NCBI RefSeq assembly: GCF_000764535.1
Contig: NZ_CP009571.1
Coordinates: 2,103,001 to 2,167,000, forward strand
DNA: 64,000 nt
DNA from: Sphingomonas taxi
GTDB taxonomy: Bacteria > Pseudomonadota > Alphaproteobacteria > Sphingomonadales > Sphingomonadaceae
Reading direction: 5' to 3'
The notes under the pieces are model-generated. The model was not told the origin of the DNA and did not search any database. It saw nothing but the letters and a program-made list of their open reading frames with translations. The position numbers were made by a program, and so were the translations under genes. Shown one piece after another: positions 16,493 to 25,957 of the stretch. Numbering within the stretch: position 1 is the first letter of the stretch; each line of letters begins with the position of its first letter.

Positions 16493-17419
16493 ATGATGCG
16501 CCTACCCGATCTCGAAGCCTGGGCGATCTTCGCCGCCGTCGCCGAGCACAATTCGTTCAGCGCCGCCGCCGATGCGATCGGCCTCAGCAAGGCGACCGTG
16601 TCGAAGGCGATCACCCGGCTCGAAGAGCAGATCGGCCAGTCGCTGTTCCACCGCACCTCGCGCCGGCTCGCGCTGACCGAGGCGGGCAAGCCGCTCGCCG
16701 CGCACGCCGCGCGCATCCTCGCCGAGGCGCAGGCTGCCGAGGAAGCCGCGCGCGACGCACTGAGCGCACCGACCGGCCGCGTCCGCCTCGCCGCGCCGAT
16801 GAGCTTCGGCGTGCGCAACGTCGCGCCGCTGCTCGCCGAATTCCTCGCCGCCCATCCCGGCATCGAGATCGACCTGCATCTGTCCGACGCGCGCGTCGAT
16901 ATCGTCGCCGAAGGCTTCGACGTCGCGCTGCGCATCGGCGACCTGCCCGACAGCAGCCTGCGCGGTCGCCGCCTGTGCGACATCCGCACGCATCTGGTCG
17001 CGGCCCCCGCCTACCTCGCCGCGCACGGCACGCCTACTCACCCGTCCGAGCTCGCCCGCCATCGCGTGCTCGGCTATTCCAACGTGCTCGCGCCGTGGCG
17101 CTTCCAGCACGCCGACGGCAGCGACGTCGCGATCCGTCCGCAGGGGCCGCTGATCGCCAATAGCGGCGAGGCGCTGATCCCGACGCTGATCGCCGGGCTC
17201 GGCATCGCCCGCCTGCCCGGCTTCATCGTCGGACCGCATATTGGCAGCGGCGCGGTGGTGACGATCCTGCCCGACTGGTCCGCCGCGGCGATCGGCCTGC
17301 ATCTGCTCACCCCGCCGAGCGCGCTGCGCCCGGCGCGGGTCGAGGCGCTGATCGCCTTTCTGTCGGGCCGGCTGCGCGACCCCTGCGCCGAAGCGGATCA
17401 GCCCGCGCGCGCGACCTGA
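16493..17419 (+). CDS. LysR-family transcriptional regulator
   Basis: 308 residues. The N-terminal winged helix-turn-helix ([20 protein letters not shown], then [20 protein letters not shown]) covers about residues 10-60, followed by the linker helix and a periplasmic-binding-like effector domain from about 90. It belongs to the branch of small quinone- or antibiotic-responsive regulators often found beside oxidoreductases. Two adjacent ATGs (16493, 16496) are possible starts. It is divergent from wrbA, which is its likely target, and its tail overlaps the convergent SDR gene by 22 bp. Confidence 0.9.
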   Translation: MMRLPDLEAWAIFAAVAEHNSFSAAADAIGLSKATVSKAITRLEEQIGQSLFHRTSRRLALTEAGKPLAAHAARILAEAQAAEEAARDALSAPTGRVRLAAPMSFGVRNVAPLLAEFLAAHPGIEIDLHLSDARVDIVAEGFDVALRIGDLPDSSLRGRRLCDIRTHLVAAPAYLAAHGTPTHPSELARHRVLGYSNVLAPWRFQHADGSDVAIRPQGPLIANSGEALIPTLIAGLGIARLPGFIVGPHIGSGAVVTILPDWSAAAIGLHLLTPPSALRPARVEALIAFLSGRLRDPCAEADQPARAT

Positions 17420-18147
17420 AAGCCGGCGAACGACTGGCTGACCGGCATCAGCTCCAGCCGGTTGATGTTGAGATGCGGCGGCAGCGTCGCCACCCACAGC
17501 ATAGTCGCGGCGATATCCTCCGCGGTCATCGGATCGGCGCCTTTGTAGAGCGCGTCGGACGCCGCCTGATCGCCGCCGGTGCGCACCGTGGTGAATTCGG
17601 TCTCGACCATGCCCGGTTCGATCGAGGTGACGCGCACCCCCTTGCCGTGCAGGTCGGAGCGCAGGCCGAGCGAGAATTGCTCGACGAACGCCTTGGTGCC
17701 GCCATAGACGTTGCCGCCGCTATACGGATAAGTCGCCGCCACCGACGACAGATTGATGATCGCCCCACGCCGCGCGATCAGTCCCGGCAGCAGCCGGTGG
17801 GTCAGCGACACCAGAGCGGTGACGTTGGTCGCGATCATCGTCCGCCAGTCGTCGAGGTTCGCCTCCTGCGCCGGCTTCGTACCGAGCGCCAGCCCGGCGT
17901 TGTTGATCAGCAGATCGACGTCGCGCCAGTCCTCGGGCAATCCGGCGATTGCCTTGCCCGCCGCCGCTTCGTCGGCGACGTCGAAGGCGAGCGTATGCAC
18001 CGCCTCGCCGAGCCGCGCGCGCAACGCGTCGAGCCGCTCGACCCGCCGCCCGGTGGCGATCACGCGCCACCCCGCACCCACGAACGCCGTCGCCGCCGCC
18101 GCGCCGATGCCGGCGGTCGCGCCGGTGATGAAAGCCGTCTTGGTCAT
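17398..18147 (-). CDS. Short-chain dehydrogenase/reductase (YdfG-like)
   Basis: A classical NADP-dependent SDR of 249 residues. The cofactor motif is TGATAGIG (residues 8-15), the structural NNAG is at 82-85, and the catalytic residues are Ser134/135, Tyr148 and Lys152 (YGGTK). The layout and the end region EDIAATMLWVATLPPHLNIN follow E. coli YdfG, which oxidises L-allo-threonine and related 3-hydroxy acids. The Met at 18147 (MTKTAFITG) is preferred to the one 33 bases upstream. It converges on the LysR gene with a 22-bp overlap of the 3' ends. Confidence 0.9.
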   Translation of the reverse strand: MTKTAFITGATAGIGAAAATAFVGAGWRVIATGRRVERLDALRARLGEAVHTLAFDVADEAAAGKAIAGLPEDWRDVDLLINNAGLALGTKPAQEANLDDWRTMIATNVTALVSLTHRLLPGLIARRGAIINLSSVAATYPYSGGNVYGGTKAFVEQFSLGLRSDLHGKGVRVTSIEPGMVETEFTTVRTGGDQAASDALYKGADPMTAEDIAATMLWVATLPPHLNINRLELMPVSQSFAGFQVARAG

Positions 18148-18276
18148 ATCGTCTCCGCTGATCCTGTCGCGCTGCGTCAAAGCGCGACCGCCTTACAACG
18201 ATCCCGCGTAGCGCCGCCAGCGATCGGGATGGGGCGGTGCCCGCGGTCACACCCGACCCTGCTCGAAGCTATCCCA

Positions 18277-18365
18277 GTGCTCCTGCGAAAGCAGGAGCCC
18301 AGGAGTCCCAAGCGTCACGAGGCGTTAGCTCGCTCGACCCTAGGCTCCTGCTTTCGCAGGAGCAC
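18277..18365. repeat. Palindromic repeat, family B copy 3
   Basis: Arms GTGCTCCTGCGAAAGCAGGA and TCCTGCTTTCGCAGGAGCAC are a perfect inverted pair around an interior of about 49 bp (…GTTAGCTCGCTCGACC). It is the best-preserved family B copy, inside the 349-bp gap between the SDR and the methyltransferase; I see no gene in the rest of that gap. Confidence 0.85.
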
Positions 18366-18496
18366 CGTGCGGCTCCATGGCGAGAGGTCTCGACCCGTTT
18401 CGACATAACGCGGAAGCGGCCGAGCGCCGCGACCCCGAAGACCACAGGAACCCGCACCATCGCAAGACGTTACGCCACATCAACGATTCAGGAGAG

Positions 18497-19462
18497 ATGC
18501 GGGTGTCGAGACCGGACCAGCCGGCGGTTCGATCGGCGGACGCCGAGCTGCGGCATCTCCTCGCCCTGTTGCGTGACCGCGACCATCGGTTCGTCACCCC
18601 GACCCCGGCGACCCACGCCCGCGTTCTCGCCCGCGCCGACCGGCAGGCGGCGCGCTGCGTCGAGGACATGCTCGGCTGGAGCCTGCCCTATCGCCCCGGC
18701 GACTGCGACGCGGCGATCGAAGCGCTGCTCGACCGTGCCGGCGTCACCGTACCGGCCGGCGATCGCCGCCGCGCGACGATCCGCGTCTCGCGGCTCCACG
18801 ATCATCTCTTCGTCCATTCCGCTTATCCCACCGACGCGGCGGATGCGGTCTTCTTCGGCCCGGACAGCTATCGGTTCGCCGATTTGATCCGCGACGAACT
18901 GCGCGACTGCCCGGCACGCGCCGGCGCGCAGATGGTCGACATCGGTACCGGCTCGGGCGTCGGCGGCATCGTCGCCGCGACCGCTTGCCCGGGGCTGCGC
19001 ATCCACATGACCGACGTCAATCCGGCGGCGCTCCGCTTTGCGCGCATCAACGCCGCCGCGGCCGGCATCGCCGCCGACTTCCACGAGAGCGACAGCCTCG
19101 CCACCATCCCGGGTCCCATCGACGTCGCCACCGCCAACCCGCCCTACGTCATCGACAGCGGCAAGCGGCTCTACCGTCACGGCGGCGCGATGCACGGCGG
19201 TCAGGTATCGCTCGACATGGCGGTGATGGCGATGGACCGGCTTGCCCCCGCCGGCCGGCTGATCCTCTACACCGGCAGTGCGATCGTCCGCGGCCACGAC
19301 CAGCTCGCCGCCGCACTCGCCGAGGCGGCGGCCGCGCGCGGCTGCACGATGCGCTATCGCGAGATCGACCCCGACGTGTTCGGCGAGGAACTGGAGAATG
19401 CCCTATACCGCGACGTCGACCGCATCGCGCTGGTCGCCGCGGTCGTCACCCGCGCCGGCTAG
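18497..19462 (+). CDS. Class I SAM-dependent methyltransferase (HemK-like N5-type)
   Basis: About 321 residues. The C-terminal two thirds hold a Rossmann methyltransferase: motif I VDIGTGSGVGG, an acidic MTDVNPAALRFA motif II, and the N-P-P-Y motif (TANPPYVID) that marks enzymes methylating an amide or amino nitrogen, such as PrmC/HemK and RlmF/G. The N-terminal 140 residues are not recognised. The ATG at 18497 sits one base after AGGAGAG, whereas an in-frame GTG at 18503 has better spacing and may be the true start. The substrate is unknown. Confidence 0.8.
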   Translation: MRVSRPDQPAVRSADAELRHLLALLRDRDHRFVTPTPATHARVLARADRQAARCVEDMLGWSLPYRPGDCDAAIEALLDRAGVTVPAGDRRRATIRVSRLHDHLFVHSAYPTDAADAVFFGPDSYRFADLIRDELRDCPARAGAQMVDIGTGSGVGGIVAATACPGLRIHMTDVNPAALRFARINAAAAGIAADFHESDSLATIPGPIDVATANPPYVIDSGKRLYRHGGAMHGGQVSLDMAVMAMDRLAPAGRLILYTGSAIVRGHDQLAAALAEAAAARGCTMRYREIDPDVFGEELENALYRDVDRIALVAAVVTRAG

Positions 19463-20641
19463 CCGCATCACCGCCATGTCGGCGGTGACGTTGCCGACCG
19501 TGCGGAACAGATCGGGGATCGTCTCGACCGCGAGCAGCAACGGCAACAGCTCCACCGGCACGCCGAGCGCGAGGCACACCGGCCCGATCGTCGCGAAGAA
19601 CGACACCTGCGCCGGCAGTCCGACCGCGGCGAGGCTGACCGCCGCCGCGACGAGCGCGCCCGTTACCACCAGGCCGATCCCCGGCGACATGCCGTAGACC
19701 GCCGCCAGATACAGCGCGACCGCGATGTTGGCGGCAGCGCTCGCAGCGCGGAAGATCGACACGGCGAGCGGCAGAACGATCCCCGCCGCATTGCGCGCGA
19801 CGCCCAATGCGGGCGCCGCCTCGACCATCGCCGGCAGCGTCGCCAGCGAGGATTGCGTCGAGAGCGCGACGACCTGCGCCGGCAGCGCCGCCTTCGCGAA
19901 GCGCAGCGGCGACAGCCCGCCAAAGACGAGCACGACGACATAGGCGAGCACGCCGATCAGCAGGCACGCGCAGGCGACGATCACGACATAGTGCGCGAGC
20001 ACCGCCACCGCGCCGCTCCCCGCCCGCGCACCGAGTCCGAAGGCGAGCGCGAATACGCCGATCGGCGCGACCAGCAGCACCCATTGCACGATCACCAGCA
20101 TCGTCTCTGCGATCGCCCGGAACATCGTCTGCAACGCGCGCTGCAGCTCGGGCGCGACGCGCGTCGCGGCGAAGCCGAAGAACAAAGCGAAGACGACGAG
20201 CGGCACCATCGCCGTCTCCGCCGCCGCCTTGATCGGATTGGCCGGGATGATGTTGCCGAGCCAGTCCCCCGCCCCGCCGATCGCCGGCACCGCACCCACC
20301 GGCCGCAACGCCGCCGCATCGCCGACCGGCCACAGATGCAGCAGCAACGTCGTGCTCGCCGCCGCCGCCAGACACCCGCCGCACAGCAACGCCGCGAACC
20401 AGAGCAAGGCGCGCAACGCCACCCGATCCTGCCGCGCGTCCTGCGCCGCGCCGAGAATACCGGTGACGAGCAGGGAGAAGACGAGCGGCACCACCGTCAT
20501 CGTCAACGCATCGAGCCACAACCGCCCGACCGGCCCGGTCACCGCGAGCATCGGCGCGGCCAACGCCCGCCCGCTGACCATCGCCCCGCCGATCAACCCG
20601 AGCGCCAGCCCGGCGAGGATCCGAAGCGCGGACCGGTTCAA
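19403..20641 (-). CDS. Dicarboxylate/amino acid:cation symporter family protein
   Basis: A member of the DAACS (glutamate/C4-dicarboxylate symporter) fold, 412 residues with about eight membrane segments and two re-entrant hairpins. The HP1 hairpin region reads ALSTQSSLATLP. The canonical NMDGT of helix 7 is replaced by SIFRAASAAAN, so this is a divergent branch whose substrate may differ. The start is TTG (20641) after a G-run, with no ATG nearby. The last 20 codons overlap the 3' end of the convergent methyltransferase by 60 bp. Confidence 0.8.
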   Translation of the reverse strand: MNRSALRILAGLALGLIGGAMVSGRALAAPMLAVTGPVGRLWLDALTMTVVPLVFSLLVTGILGAAQDARQDRVALRALLWFAALLCGGCLAAAASTTLLLHLWPVGDAAALRPVGAVPAIGGAGDWLGNIIPANPIKAAAETAMVPLVVFALFFGFAATRVAPELQRALQTMFRAIAETMLVIVQWVLLVAPIGVFALAFGLGARAGSGAVAVLAHYVVIVACACLLIGVLAYVVVLVFGGLSPLRFAKAALPAQVVALSTQSSLATLPAMVEAAPALGVARNAAGIVLPLAVSIFRAASAAANIAVALYLAAVYGMSPGIGLVVTGALVAAAVSLAAVGLPAQVSFFATIGPVCLALGVPVELLPLLLAVETIPDLFRTVGNVTADMAVMRLAGAGDDRGDQRDAVDVAV

Positions 20642-20768
20642 CCCCCCAGCTCCCGGCCGTGCGGGCGCAAGGCCCGGTCCTGCGCAACGTCCACACCCAT
20701 CCCCTCGCCCACCAGCCGCATACCGAAGCAGGTAGGGAAAACTTTTACCAGCTATTCCGCGCCTTACG

Positions 20769-22595
20769 TCACGGCGTGTCGAACAGCGCCGCCAATTGCT
20801 CGATGATCGTCCCGCCCAGTTGCTCGGCGTCCATGATCGTCACCGCGCGTGCGTAATAGCGCGTCACGTCGTGGCCGATGCCGATCGCGACCAGCTCGAC
20901 CGGCGACTTGCTCTCGATCCAGCCGATCACCTGACGCAAATGCCGCTCCAGATAGCTGCCAGAATTGACCGACAGCGTCGAATCGTCGACCGGCGCGCCG
21001 TCGCTGATCACCATCAGGATGCGCCGCTCCTCGGGTCGCGCGAGCAGCCGGCTGTGCGCCCAGAGCAGCGCCTCGCCGTCGATATTCTCCTTGAGCAGCC
21101 CCTCGCGCATCATCAGGCCGAGGTTGGTGCGCGCGCGCCGCCACGGCTCGTCCGCCTTCTTGTAGACGATGTGGCGGATGTCGTTGAGCCGCCCCGGCTG
21201 CGGCGGCCGCCCCGCGGCCAGCCACGTCTCGCGCGCCTGCCCGCCCTTCCACGCCCGCGTCGTGAAGCCCAGGATCTCGGTCTTGACGCCGCAGCGCTCC
21301 AGCGTGCGCGCAAGGATATCGGCGCTGATCGCGGCGATGCCAATCGGCCGGCCGCGCATCGACCCCGAATTGTCGATCAGCAGCGTCACCACCGTGTCGC
21401 GGAAATCGGTCTCGCGCTCGATCTTGTAGCTCAGCGACTGGCCCGGCGTGACGACGACGCGCGCCAGCCGCGCCGCATCGAGCATGCCCTCGTCCTGATC
21501 GAAATCCCACGACCGCGACTGTTGTGCCATCAGTCGCCGCTGCAACCGGTTGGCGAGCTTCGACACCGCCGATTGCAAATGCGCGAGCTGCTGGTCGAGA
21601 TAGCCGCGCAGCCGTGCCAGTTCCTCGGCGTCGCACAAATCGGTGGCGGCGACGACCTCGTCGAACTGCGTCGTCCACGGCTTATATTCGAACTGCGGCA
21701 TGAAGTCGCTGTTCGGGCGGTTGGGGCGCACCGGCTGCATCCCCTCGTCACCGTCGTCGCCGGGTTCGCCGTCGAGGTCGTCCATCGACTGGTCGCCGAA
21801 TTCCTCGCCCTCGCCGTCGTCGCTGTCCGATTCCTGCGCCTCGCCGCGCGCGTCGACCTCGCCTTCGCCCTGGCCGCCCTCCTGCTCCTGATCCTCCTCG
21901 CCTTCGTCCTGCTGATGCTCGTCGGTGCCTTCGTCCTCCGAGCCGCCCTCGTCGGCGTTTTCGGGCAAGACCTCGCCCTCGACCAGCTCGAGTTCCTCGA
22001 GCATCTTCATCGCGAGGCTCTGGAACGCGCGCTGGTCGTCGAGCGCGAGCGCGAGGCTCGACAGGTCGGTGCGCGCATCAATCCATTCGCGCACCAATGC
22101 GAGGCCGGGCGCGGCGGCGGCCGGCGCTTCCAGCCCGGTCAGCCGCTCGCGCACCAGCAGCGACAGGGCGCTGGCGAGCGGCACCTCCTCACGCGTCCGC
22201 GCCCGCGTGATCGGGTCGCTGCGCATCCGCACGTCGAGCGCATGCGCCAGATTGTCGGCGATGCCCGCATAACCGCGGCTGCCGAGCGCCTCGACCCGCG
22301 CGCTCTCGACCGCGTCGAACACCGATCGCGCCACCGCCTCGGCGGGCGCGTGACGCATATGGAGCGCATCGTCGTGATGGCGCAGCCGCAACGCGAAGCC
22401 ATCGGAAAAGCCGCGCGCCTCCGCCACCTGTTCGGCGGGGAGCGTGCGCGCCGGCATCGGCACCTTGATATGTTTGCCCGATTGCGCCGGCGCGTCGGCG
22501 GTGAAACCGAGTTCGACCTCCGGCTCCTCCGCGATCGCGCGCGCCGTCCCGGCGAGCACCGCCTTGAACCGGTCGAGGGGGGTATCGTTTGCCAT
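20769..22595 (-). CDS. cobT: Cobaltochelatase subunit CobT
   Basis: With CobS it forms the ATP-driven chaperone that drives cobalt insertion into hydrogenobyrinate a,c-diamide by CobN. The 608 residues comprise an N-terminal helical region, a very acidic low-complexity linker (about 205-285) and a C-terminal von Willebrand A domain with the MIDAS motif D408-N-S-G-S412. The length and order fit CobT of Rhizobiales. The ATG shares one base with the hepT stop (TGATG), so translation depends on the toxin-antitoxin pair upstream. CobN is not in this window. Confidence 0.95.
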   Translation of the reverse strand: MANDTPLDRFKAVLAGTARAIAEEPEVELGFTADAPAQSGKHIKVPMPARTLPAEQVAEARGFSDGFALRLRHHDDALHMRHAPAEAVARSVFDAVESARVEALGSRGYAGIADNLAHALDVRMRSDPITRARTREEVPLASALSLLVRERLTGLEAPAAAAPGLALVREWIDARTDLSSLALALDDQRAFQSLAMKMLEELELVEGEVLPENADEGGSEDEGTDEHQQDEGEEDQEQEGGQGEGEVDARGEAQESDSDDGEGEEFGDQSMDDLDGEPGDDGDEGMQPVRPNRPNSDFMPQFEYKPWTTQFDEVVAATDLCDAEELARLRGYLDQQLAHLQSAVSKLANRLQRRLMAQQSRSWDFDQDEGMLDAARLARVVVTPGQSLSYKIERETDFRDTVVTLLIDNSGSMRGRPIGIAAISADILARTLERCGVKTEILGFTTRAWKGGQARETWLAAGRPPQPGRLNDIRHIVYKKADEPWRRARTNLGLMMREGLLKENIDGEALLWAHSRLLARPEERRILMVISDGAPVDDSTLSVNSGSYLERHLRQVIGWIESKSPVELVAIGIGHDVTRYYARAVTIMDAEQLGGTIIEQLAALFDTP

Positions 22596-22942
22596 CAGTT
22601 TTCCAGTGCGCGCTGCGCGGCGTCTCGCAGCGCGGGGATGTCGGTGCGCGCCGTATCGTAGATGACCTGCGCATCGATCCGGCTGTACTCGTGGCGCAGG
22701 CGATTACCGAGACTGCGCACATCGTTGAACGGTACCGGGAGAGCGAGCGCCGCGACGGCTTGCGCACCGATCTGCACGACCGCCTCCGATATCCGTTCGA
22801 TACACCGTTCGACCGCATCCGCGACCAGCTGGTCCGCCCGGAAGCGATCGTAGTCGTAGCCGTCGAGATAGACCGAGATCCGGTCCGCATTGTCGACGAT
22901 ATGGTGAAGACGGCTTTCGATACGATCAAAAGACATGGACAC
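22595..22942 (-). CDS. hepT: HepT-like HEPN toxin (DUF86)
   Basis: A 115-residue all-helical HEPN protein. In MntA-HepT systems HepT is the toxin and is silenced when MntA adds AMP groups to the Tyr of the active-site motif. The motif here reads G79-N-R-L-R-H84-E-Y86. The His and the Tyr target are kept, but the usual first Arg of R-x4-H-x-Y is Gly, with Arg at 81 and 83. It overlaps mntA by 17 bases and touches the cobT start. Toxicity is not certain given that substitution. Confidence 0.82.
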   Translation of the reverse strand: MSMSFDRIESRLHHIVDNADRISVYLDGYDYDRFRADQLVADAVERCIERISEAVVQIGAQAVAALALPVPFNDVRSLGNRLRHEYSRIDAQVIYDTARTDIPALRDAAQRALEN

Positions 22943-23228
22943 GATCCCGATCGACCTGCGCCTGCAACCTCGGCTCCAGCGACGCCTCGGTCATGAAGTC
23001 GACCTTGACGCCGAGCATGTCCTCGATCCGGCCTTCGATCCCGAAGAAGCCGAACGGGCCGAGCGCACGGACCGCATCATAATCCACCGTCGCGACCAGA
23101 TCGACGTCCGAATCCGGCCGCGCCTCATCGCGCGCCGTCGACCCGAAGATCGACAGGCGCATGATCCCGAGCTGGCGCAATTCGGGCTCACGCGCACGCA
23201 ACCGTTCGAGAGCCTCGGCCTTCGTCAT
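22926..23228 (-). CDS. mntA: MntA-like minimal nucleotidyltransferase antitoxin
   Basis: A 100-residue nucleotidyltransferase of the DNA polymerase beta superfamily. The active site G29-S30-x10-D41-V-D43 matches the MntA pattern exactly. Its family role is to polyadenylylate the cognate HepT toxin. It lies 7 bp from the cobS stop and overlaps hepT by 17 bases, so cobS, mntA, hepT and cobT look like one transcript. Confidence 0.85.
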   Translation of the reverse strand: MTKAEALERLRAREPELRQLGIMRLSIFGSTARDEARPDSDVDLVATVDYDAVRALGPFGFFGIEGRIEDMLGVKVDFMTEASLEPRLQAQVDRDRVHVF

Positions 23229-23235
23229 CCGATCC

Positions 23236-24240
23236 TTACGCTTTCCCCACCACGCTCTCCGGCAGGTCCTTGCCGAACACGCGCTGAAAATATTCCGCCA
23301 CCAGCGGCCGCTCGTTCTCGTCGCACTTGTTGAGGAAGCTCAACCGGAACGCGAAGCCGACGTCGCCGAAGATCAGCGTGTTCTGCGCCCAGGTGATCAC
23401 CGTGCGCGGGCTCATCACCGTCGAGATATCGCCGTTGACGAAGCCCTTGCGCGTCATGTCGGCGACGCGGACCATCTGTTCGACGGTCTTCTTGCCCTCG
23501 GGCTTGTCATATTCGCCCGACTTGGCGAGCACGATCTGCGATTCGACCGCCGCCGGCAGATAGTTGAGCGTGACGACGATGTTCCAGCGGTCCATCTGGC
23601 CCTGGTTGATCTGCTGCGTGCCGTGATACAGCCCGCTGGTGTCGCCGAGACCGACCGTATTGGCGGTCGCGAACAGCCGGAACCACGGGTTCGGGCGGAT
23701 CACGCGATTCTGGTCGAGCAAGGTCAGCTTGCCCTCGGTCTCCAGCACGCGCTGGATCACGAACATCACGTCGGGCCGCCCCGCGTCATATTCGTCGAAC
23801 ACCAGAGCGGTCGGCGTCTGCAACGCCCATGGCAACAGGCCCTCGCGGAATTCGGTCACCTGCTGGCCATCGCGCAGCACGATCGCGTCGCGGCCGATCA
23901 GGTCGATCCGGCTGATATGCGCGTCGAGGTTGATGCGGATGCACGGCCAGTTGAGCCGTGCCGCGACCTGCTCGATATGGCTCGACTTGCCGGTGCCGTG
24001 ATAGCCCTGCACCATCACGCGCCGGTTGTGCGCGAAGCCCGCCAGCACCGCCAGCGTCGTGTCCGGATCGAAGACATAGGCGGGGTCGAGATCGGGGACG
24101 CGCTCGTCCGCCTCGCTGAACGCGGGCACCTGCATGTCGCTGTCGATGCCGAACAGCTCGCGGATGCCGACCATCTTGTCGGGGGCATCGAGGATCGTCG
24201 TCTCGCGGCTGTCGGGCTGGGTATTGGGGATATCGGTCAT
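23236..24240 (-). CDS. cobS: Cobaltochelatase subunit CobS
   Basis: The AAA+ ATPase subunit that pairs with CobT. The 334 residues, from [13 protein letters not shown], carry Walker A G79-Y-H-G-T-G-K-S-S87, Walker [10 protein letters not shown], a sensor-like [12 protein letters not shown] and the CobS-specific [19 protein letters not shown] stretch. The frame is open for 220 codons further upstream, but that part is antisense to the DUF1428 gene, so the Met at 24240 is chosen. It is the first gene of the cobS-mntA-hepT-cobT unit. No B12 riboswitch is seen in the 198-bp gap upstream. Confidence 0.95.
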   Translation of the reverse strand: MTDIPNTQPDSRETTILDAPDKMVGIRELFGIDSDMQVPAFSEADERVPDLDPAYVFDPDTTLAVLAGFAHNRRVMVQGYHGTGKSSHIEQVAARLNWPCIRINLDAHISRIDLIGRDAIVLRDGQQVTEFREGLLPWALQTPTALVFDEYDAGRPDVMFVIQRVLETEGKLTLLDQNRVIRPNPWFRLFATANTVGLGDTSGLYHGTQQINQGQMDRWNIVVTLNYLPAAVESQIVLAKSGEYDKPEGKKTVEQMVRVADMTRKGFVNGDISTVMSPRTVITWAQNTLIFGDVGFAFRLSFLNKCDENERPLVAEYFQRVFGKDLPESVVGKA

Positions 24241-24438
24241 CGGGTCGGGGCACCGTTTCGAAGCTGGGCAAATCAGAGGCGGCCCTCCCCAACGCGCGAA
24301 GCGAGCGAATGGCGCATCGCCTATCCAGTGGAAACGGATTGCCCCGCCGTCAAGCCGCCGCGACCGCGATCGTACGCGCGGGGCTTGACGCAGGACCGGA
24401 AAAGGCAGGTAATCCCTTGAAAAAAGGAGAGCGAGCCG

Positions 24439-25155
24439 ATGCGCTATATCGACGGCTTCGTCACCGCCGTGCCGAGTGCACGACGCGATGCCTATCGTCG
24501 CCATGCGGCACAAGGCTGGACGGTCTTGCAGGCGGCGGGTGCCGGGCGGCAGGGCGAAGCCTGGGGCGACGATGTCCCCCATGGCACGCACACCGATTTC
24601 CATCGCGCCGTGCAGGCGACGCCGGACGAGACGGTGGTGTTCAGCTGGATCGAATATGCCGACAAGGCGACGCGCGACGCCGCCGCTGCACAGGTGATGG
24701 CCGCTCCCGAGATGGCGGCGCTGATCGAGACGATGCCGTTCGACGGCGCACGGATGATCTATGGCGGCTTCGAGGTCGTCGTCGATCAGGGCGCGCCCTC
24801 GCCCGCCACCGGTTATGTCGACGGCTTCCTGCTCGCCGCGCGCGACCGCGACGCCTATGTCGCGCTTGCCACCCGATCGGCACCGATCTTCCTCGATCAC
24901 GGCGCGACTCGCGTCGTCGAGGCATGGGGTGACGACGTCCCGCCCGGCACACGCACCAGCTTCCCGCTGGCGACGCAGCGCGAGGACGGCGAAAGCGTCG
25001 TCTTCTCATGGATCGAATGGCCGTCGAAGGCGGTCCGCGACGCCGGCATGGCCGCGGCGATGGCCGATCCCCGGATGGAGACCGCGCCCGAAGCGCTGCC
25101 CTTCGATGGCAAGCGCATGATCTACGGCGGCTTTACCTTGCTGTTCCAATCCTGA
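24439..25155 (+). CDS. Tandem DUF1428 protein
   Basis: 238 residues made of two copies of the DUF1428 domain (about 1-115 and 122-238). Both begin Y-I/V-DGF and share [15 protein letters not shown], and [13 protein letters not shown]. Single-domain members are about 115-120 residues, so this is an internal duplication or fusion. The family has a dimeric alpha-beta barrel fold and unknown function. A strong AAGGAG-type site precedes the ATG. It begins a three-gene operon with VOC and SRPBCC proteins. Confidence 0.85.
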   Translation: MRYIDGFVTAVPSARRDAYRRHAAQGWTVLQAAGAGRQGEAWGDDVPHGTHTDFHRAVQATPDETVVFSWIEYADKATRDAAAAQVMAAPEMAALIETMPFDGARMIYGGFEVVVDQGAPSPATGYVDGFLLAARDRDAYVALATRSAPIFLDHGATRVVEAWGDDVPPGTRTSFPLATQREDGESVVFSWIEWPSKAVRDAGMAAAMADPRMETAPEALPFDGKRMIYGGFTLLFQS

Positions 25156-25168
25156 CGGAGGCTTTGCG

Positions 25169-25957
25169 ATGCCACTGACCGACGGCTTGCCGATCTGGTT
25201 CGAACTGACGGCGCCCGATCCGGCCCGCGCCGCGCGCTTCTACGACCGCGTCCTCGGCTGGACGACGCAGCCGTCGCCGACGCCCGAACATGGCGGCTAT
25301 TTGCTCGCCGCAGCCCCAGACGGCGTCAGCGTCGCCGGGATGATGGCGCCCCCGCCGGGTGCGCCGCCGAACGGCGGGTGGGGCATCTATTTCGCGACGC
25401 GCGATATCGCGGCGACGCTCGCCCTCGCACAGCAGCGCGGCGCGACGATCCTGCTCGCGCCGATGGCCATCCCGCACGTCGGCACGATCGCGATCCTGCG
25501 CGATCCGCAGGGGGTCGACCTCCGGCTCATGCAGCCCGTGGCGCAGGATGAGGCCGCCCCCTTCTCGCAGGCCCCCGATGCCGTCGGCCACGCGGTCTGG
25601 ATCGAGCTCGCGACGCCCGATCCCGACGAAGCGCTCGCCTTCTACGGGGCGCTGTTCGGCTGGACGGCGGCGGGCGCGATGCCGATGGGGCAGATGGGCG
25701 ACTATACCTTCCTCGCCGCCGGCGACGCGCGACCCGGGGCCGTCATGTCGAGCGTCAGCACGCAGGCACCGGCACGCTGGAACAGCTATGTCCTCGTCGC
25801 CGAGATCGATACGGCGATCGTGGCGGCGCAGGCGGCGGGCGGCACGTTGATCCAGGGCCCGGACGAGATCCCCGGCGGCGACTATTCCGCCAATATCCTC
25901 GATCCCGACGGCAGCCAGATCGGCCTCGTCGGTCCGCGCCGGAGCGCCACCGCATGA
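25169..25957 (+). CDS. Two-domain VOC protein
   Basis: 262 residues comprising two glyoxalase-like modules (about 1-125 and 135-260), each starting with a W-F/I-E-L-x-x-PD block followed by an A-x-x-FY-x-x-x-LGW/FGW stretch. This is the layout of antibiotic-resistance and glyoxalase-like CFP30B-type proteins. The start follows the DUF1428 stop by 13 bp with a GGAGG site. The ligand is unknown. Confidence 0.85.
   Translation: MPLTDGLPIWFELTAPDPARAARFYDRVLGWTTQPSPTPEHGGYLLAAAPDGVSVAGMMAPPPGAPPNGGWGIYFATRDIAATLALAQQRGATILLAPMAIPHVGTIAILRDPQGVDLRLMQPVAQDEAAPFSQAPDAVGHAVWIELATPDPDEALAFYGALFGWTAAGAMPMGQMGDYTFLAAGDARPGAVMSSVSTQAPARWNSYVLVAEIDTAIVAAQAAGGTLIQGPDEIPGGDYSANILDPDGSQIGLVGPRRSATA

Noticed and set aside
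20796..22661. 621-codon plus-strand frame opposite cobT
   Set aside because: Shadow of cobT; the Leu/Val-rich segment is the antisense of the acidic linker.
24241..24438. Possible cobalamin riboswitch upstream of cobS
   Set aside because: I looked for the B12-box type conserved core (GCCACTG) and paired arms and found none.
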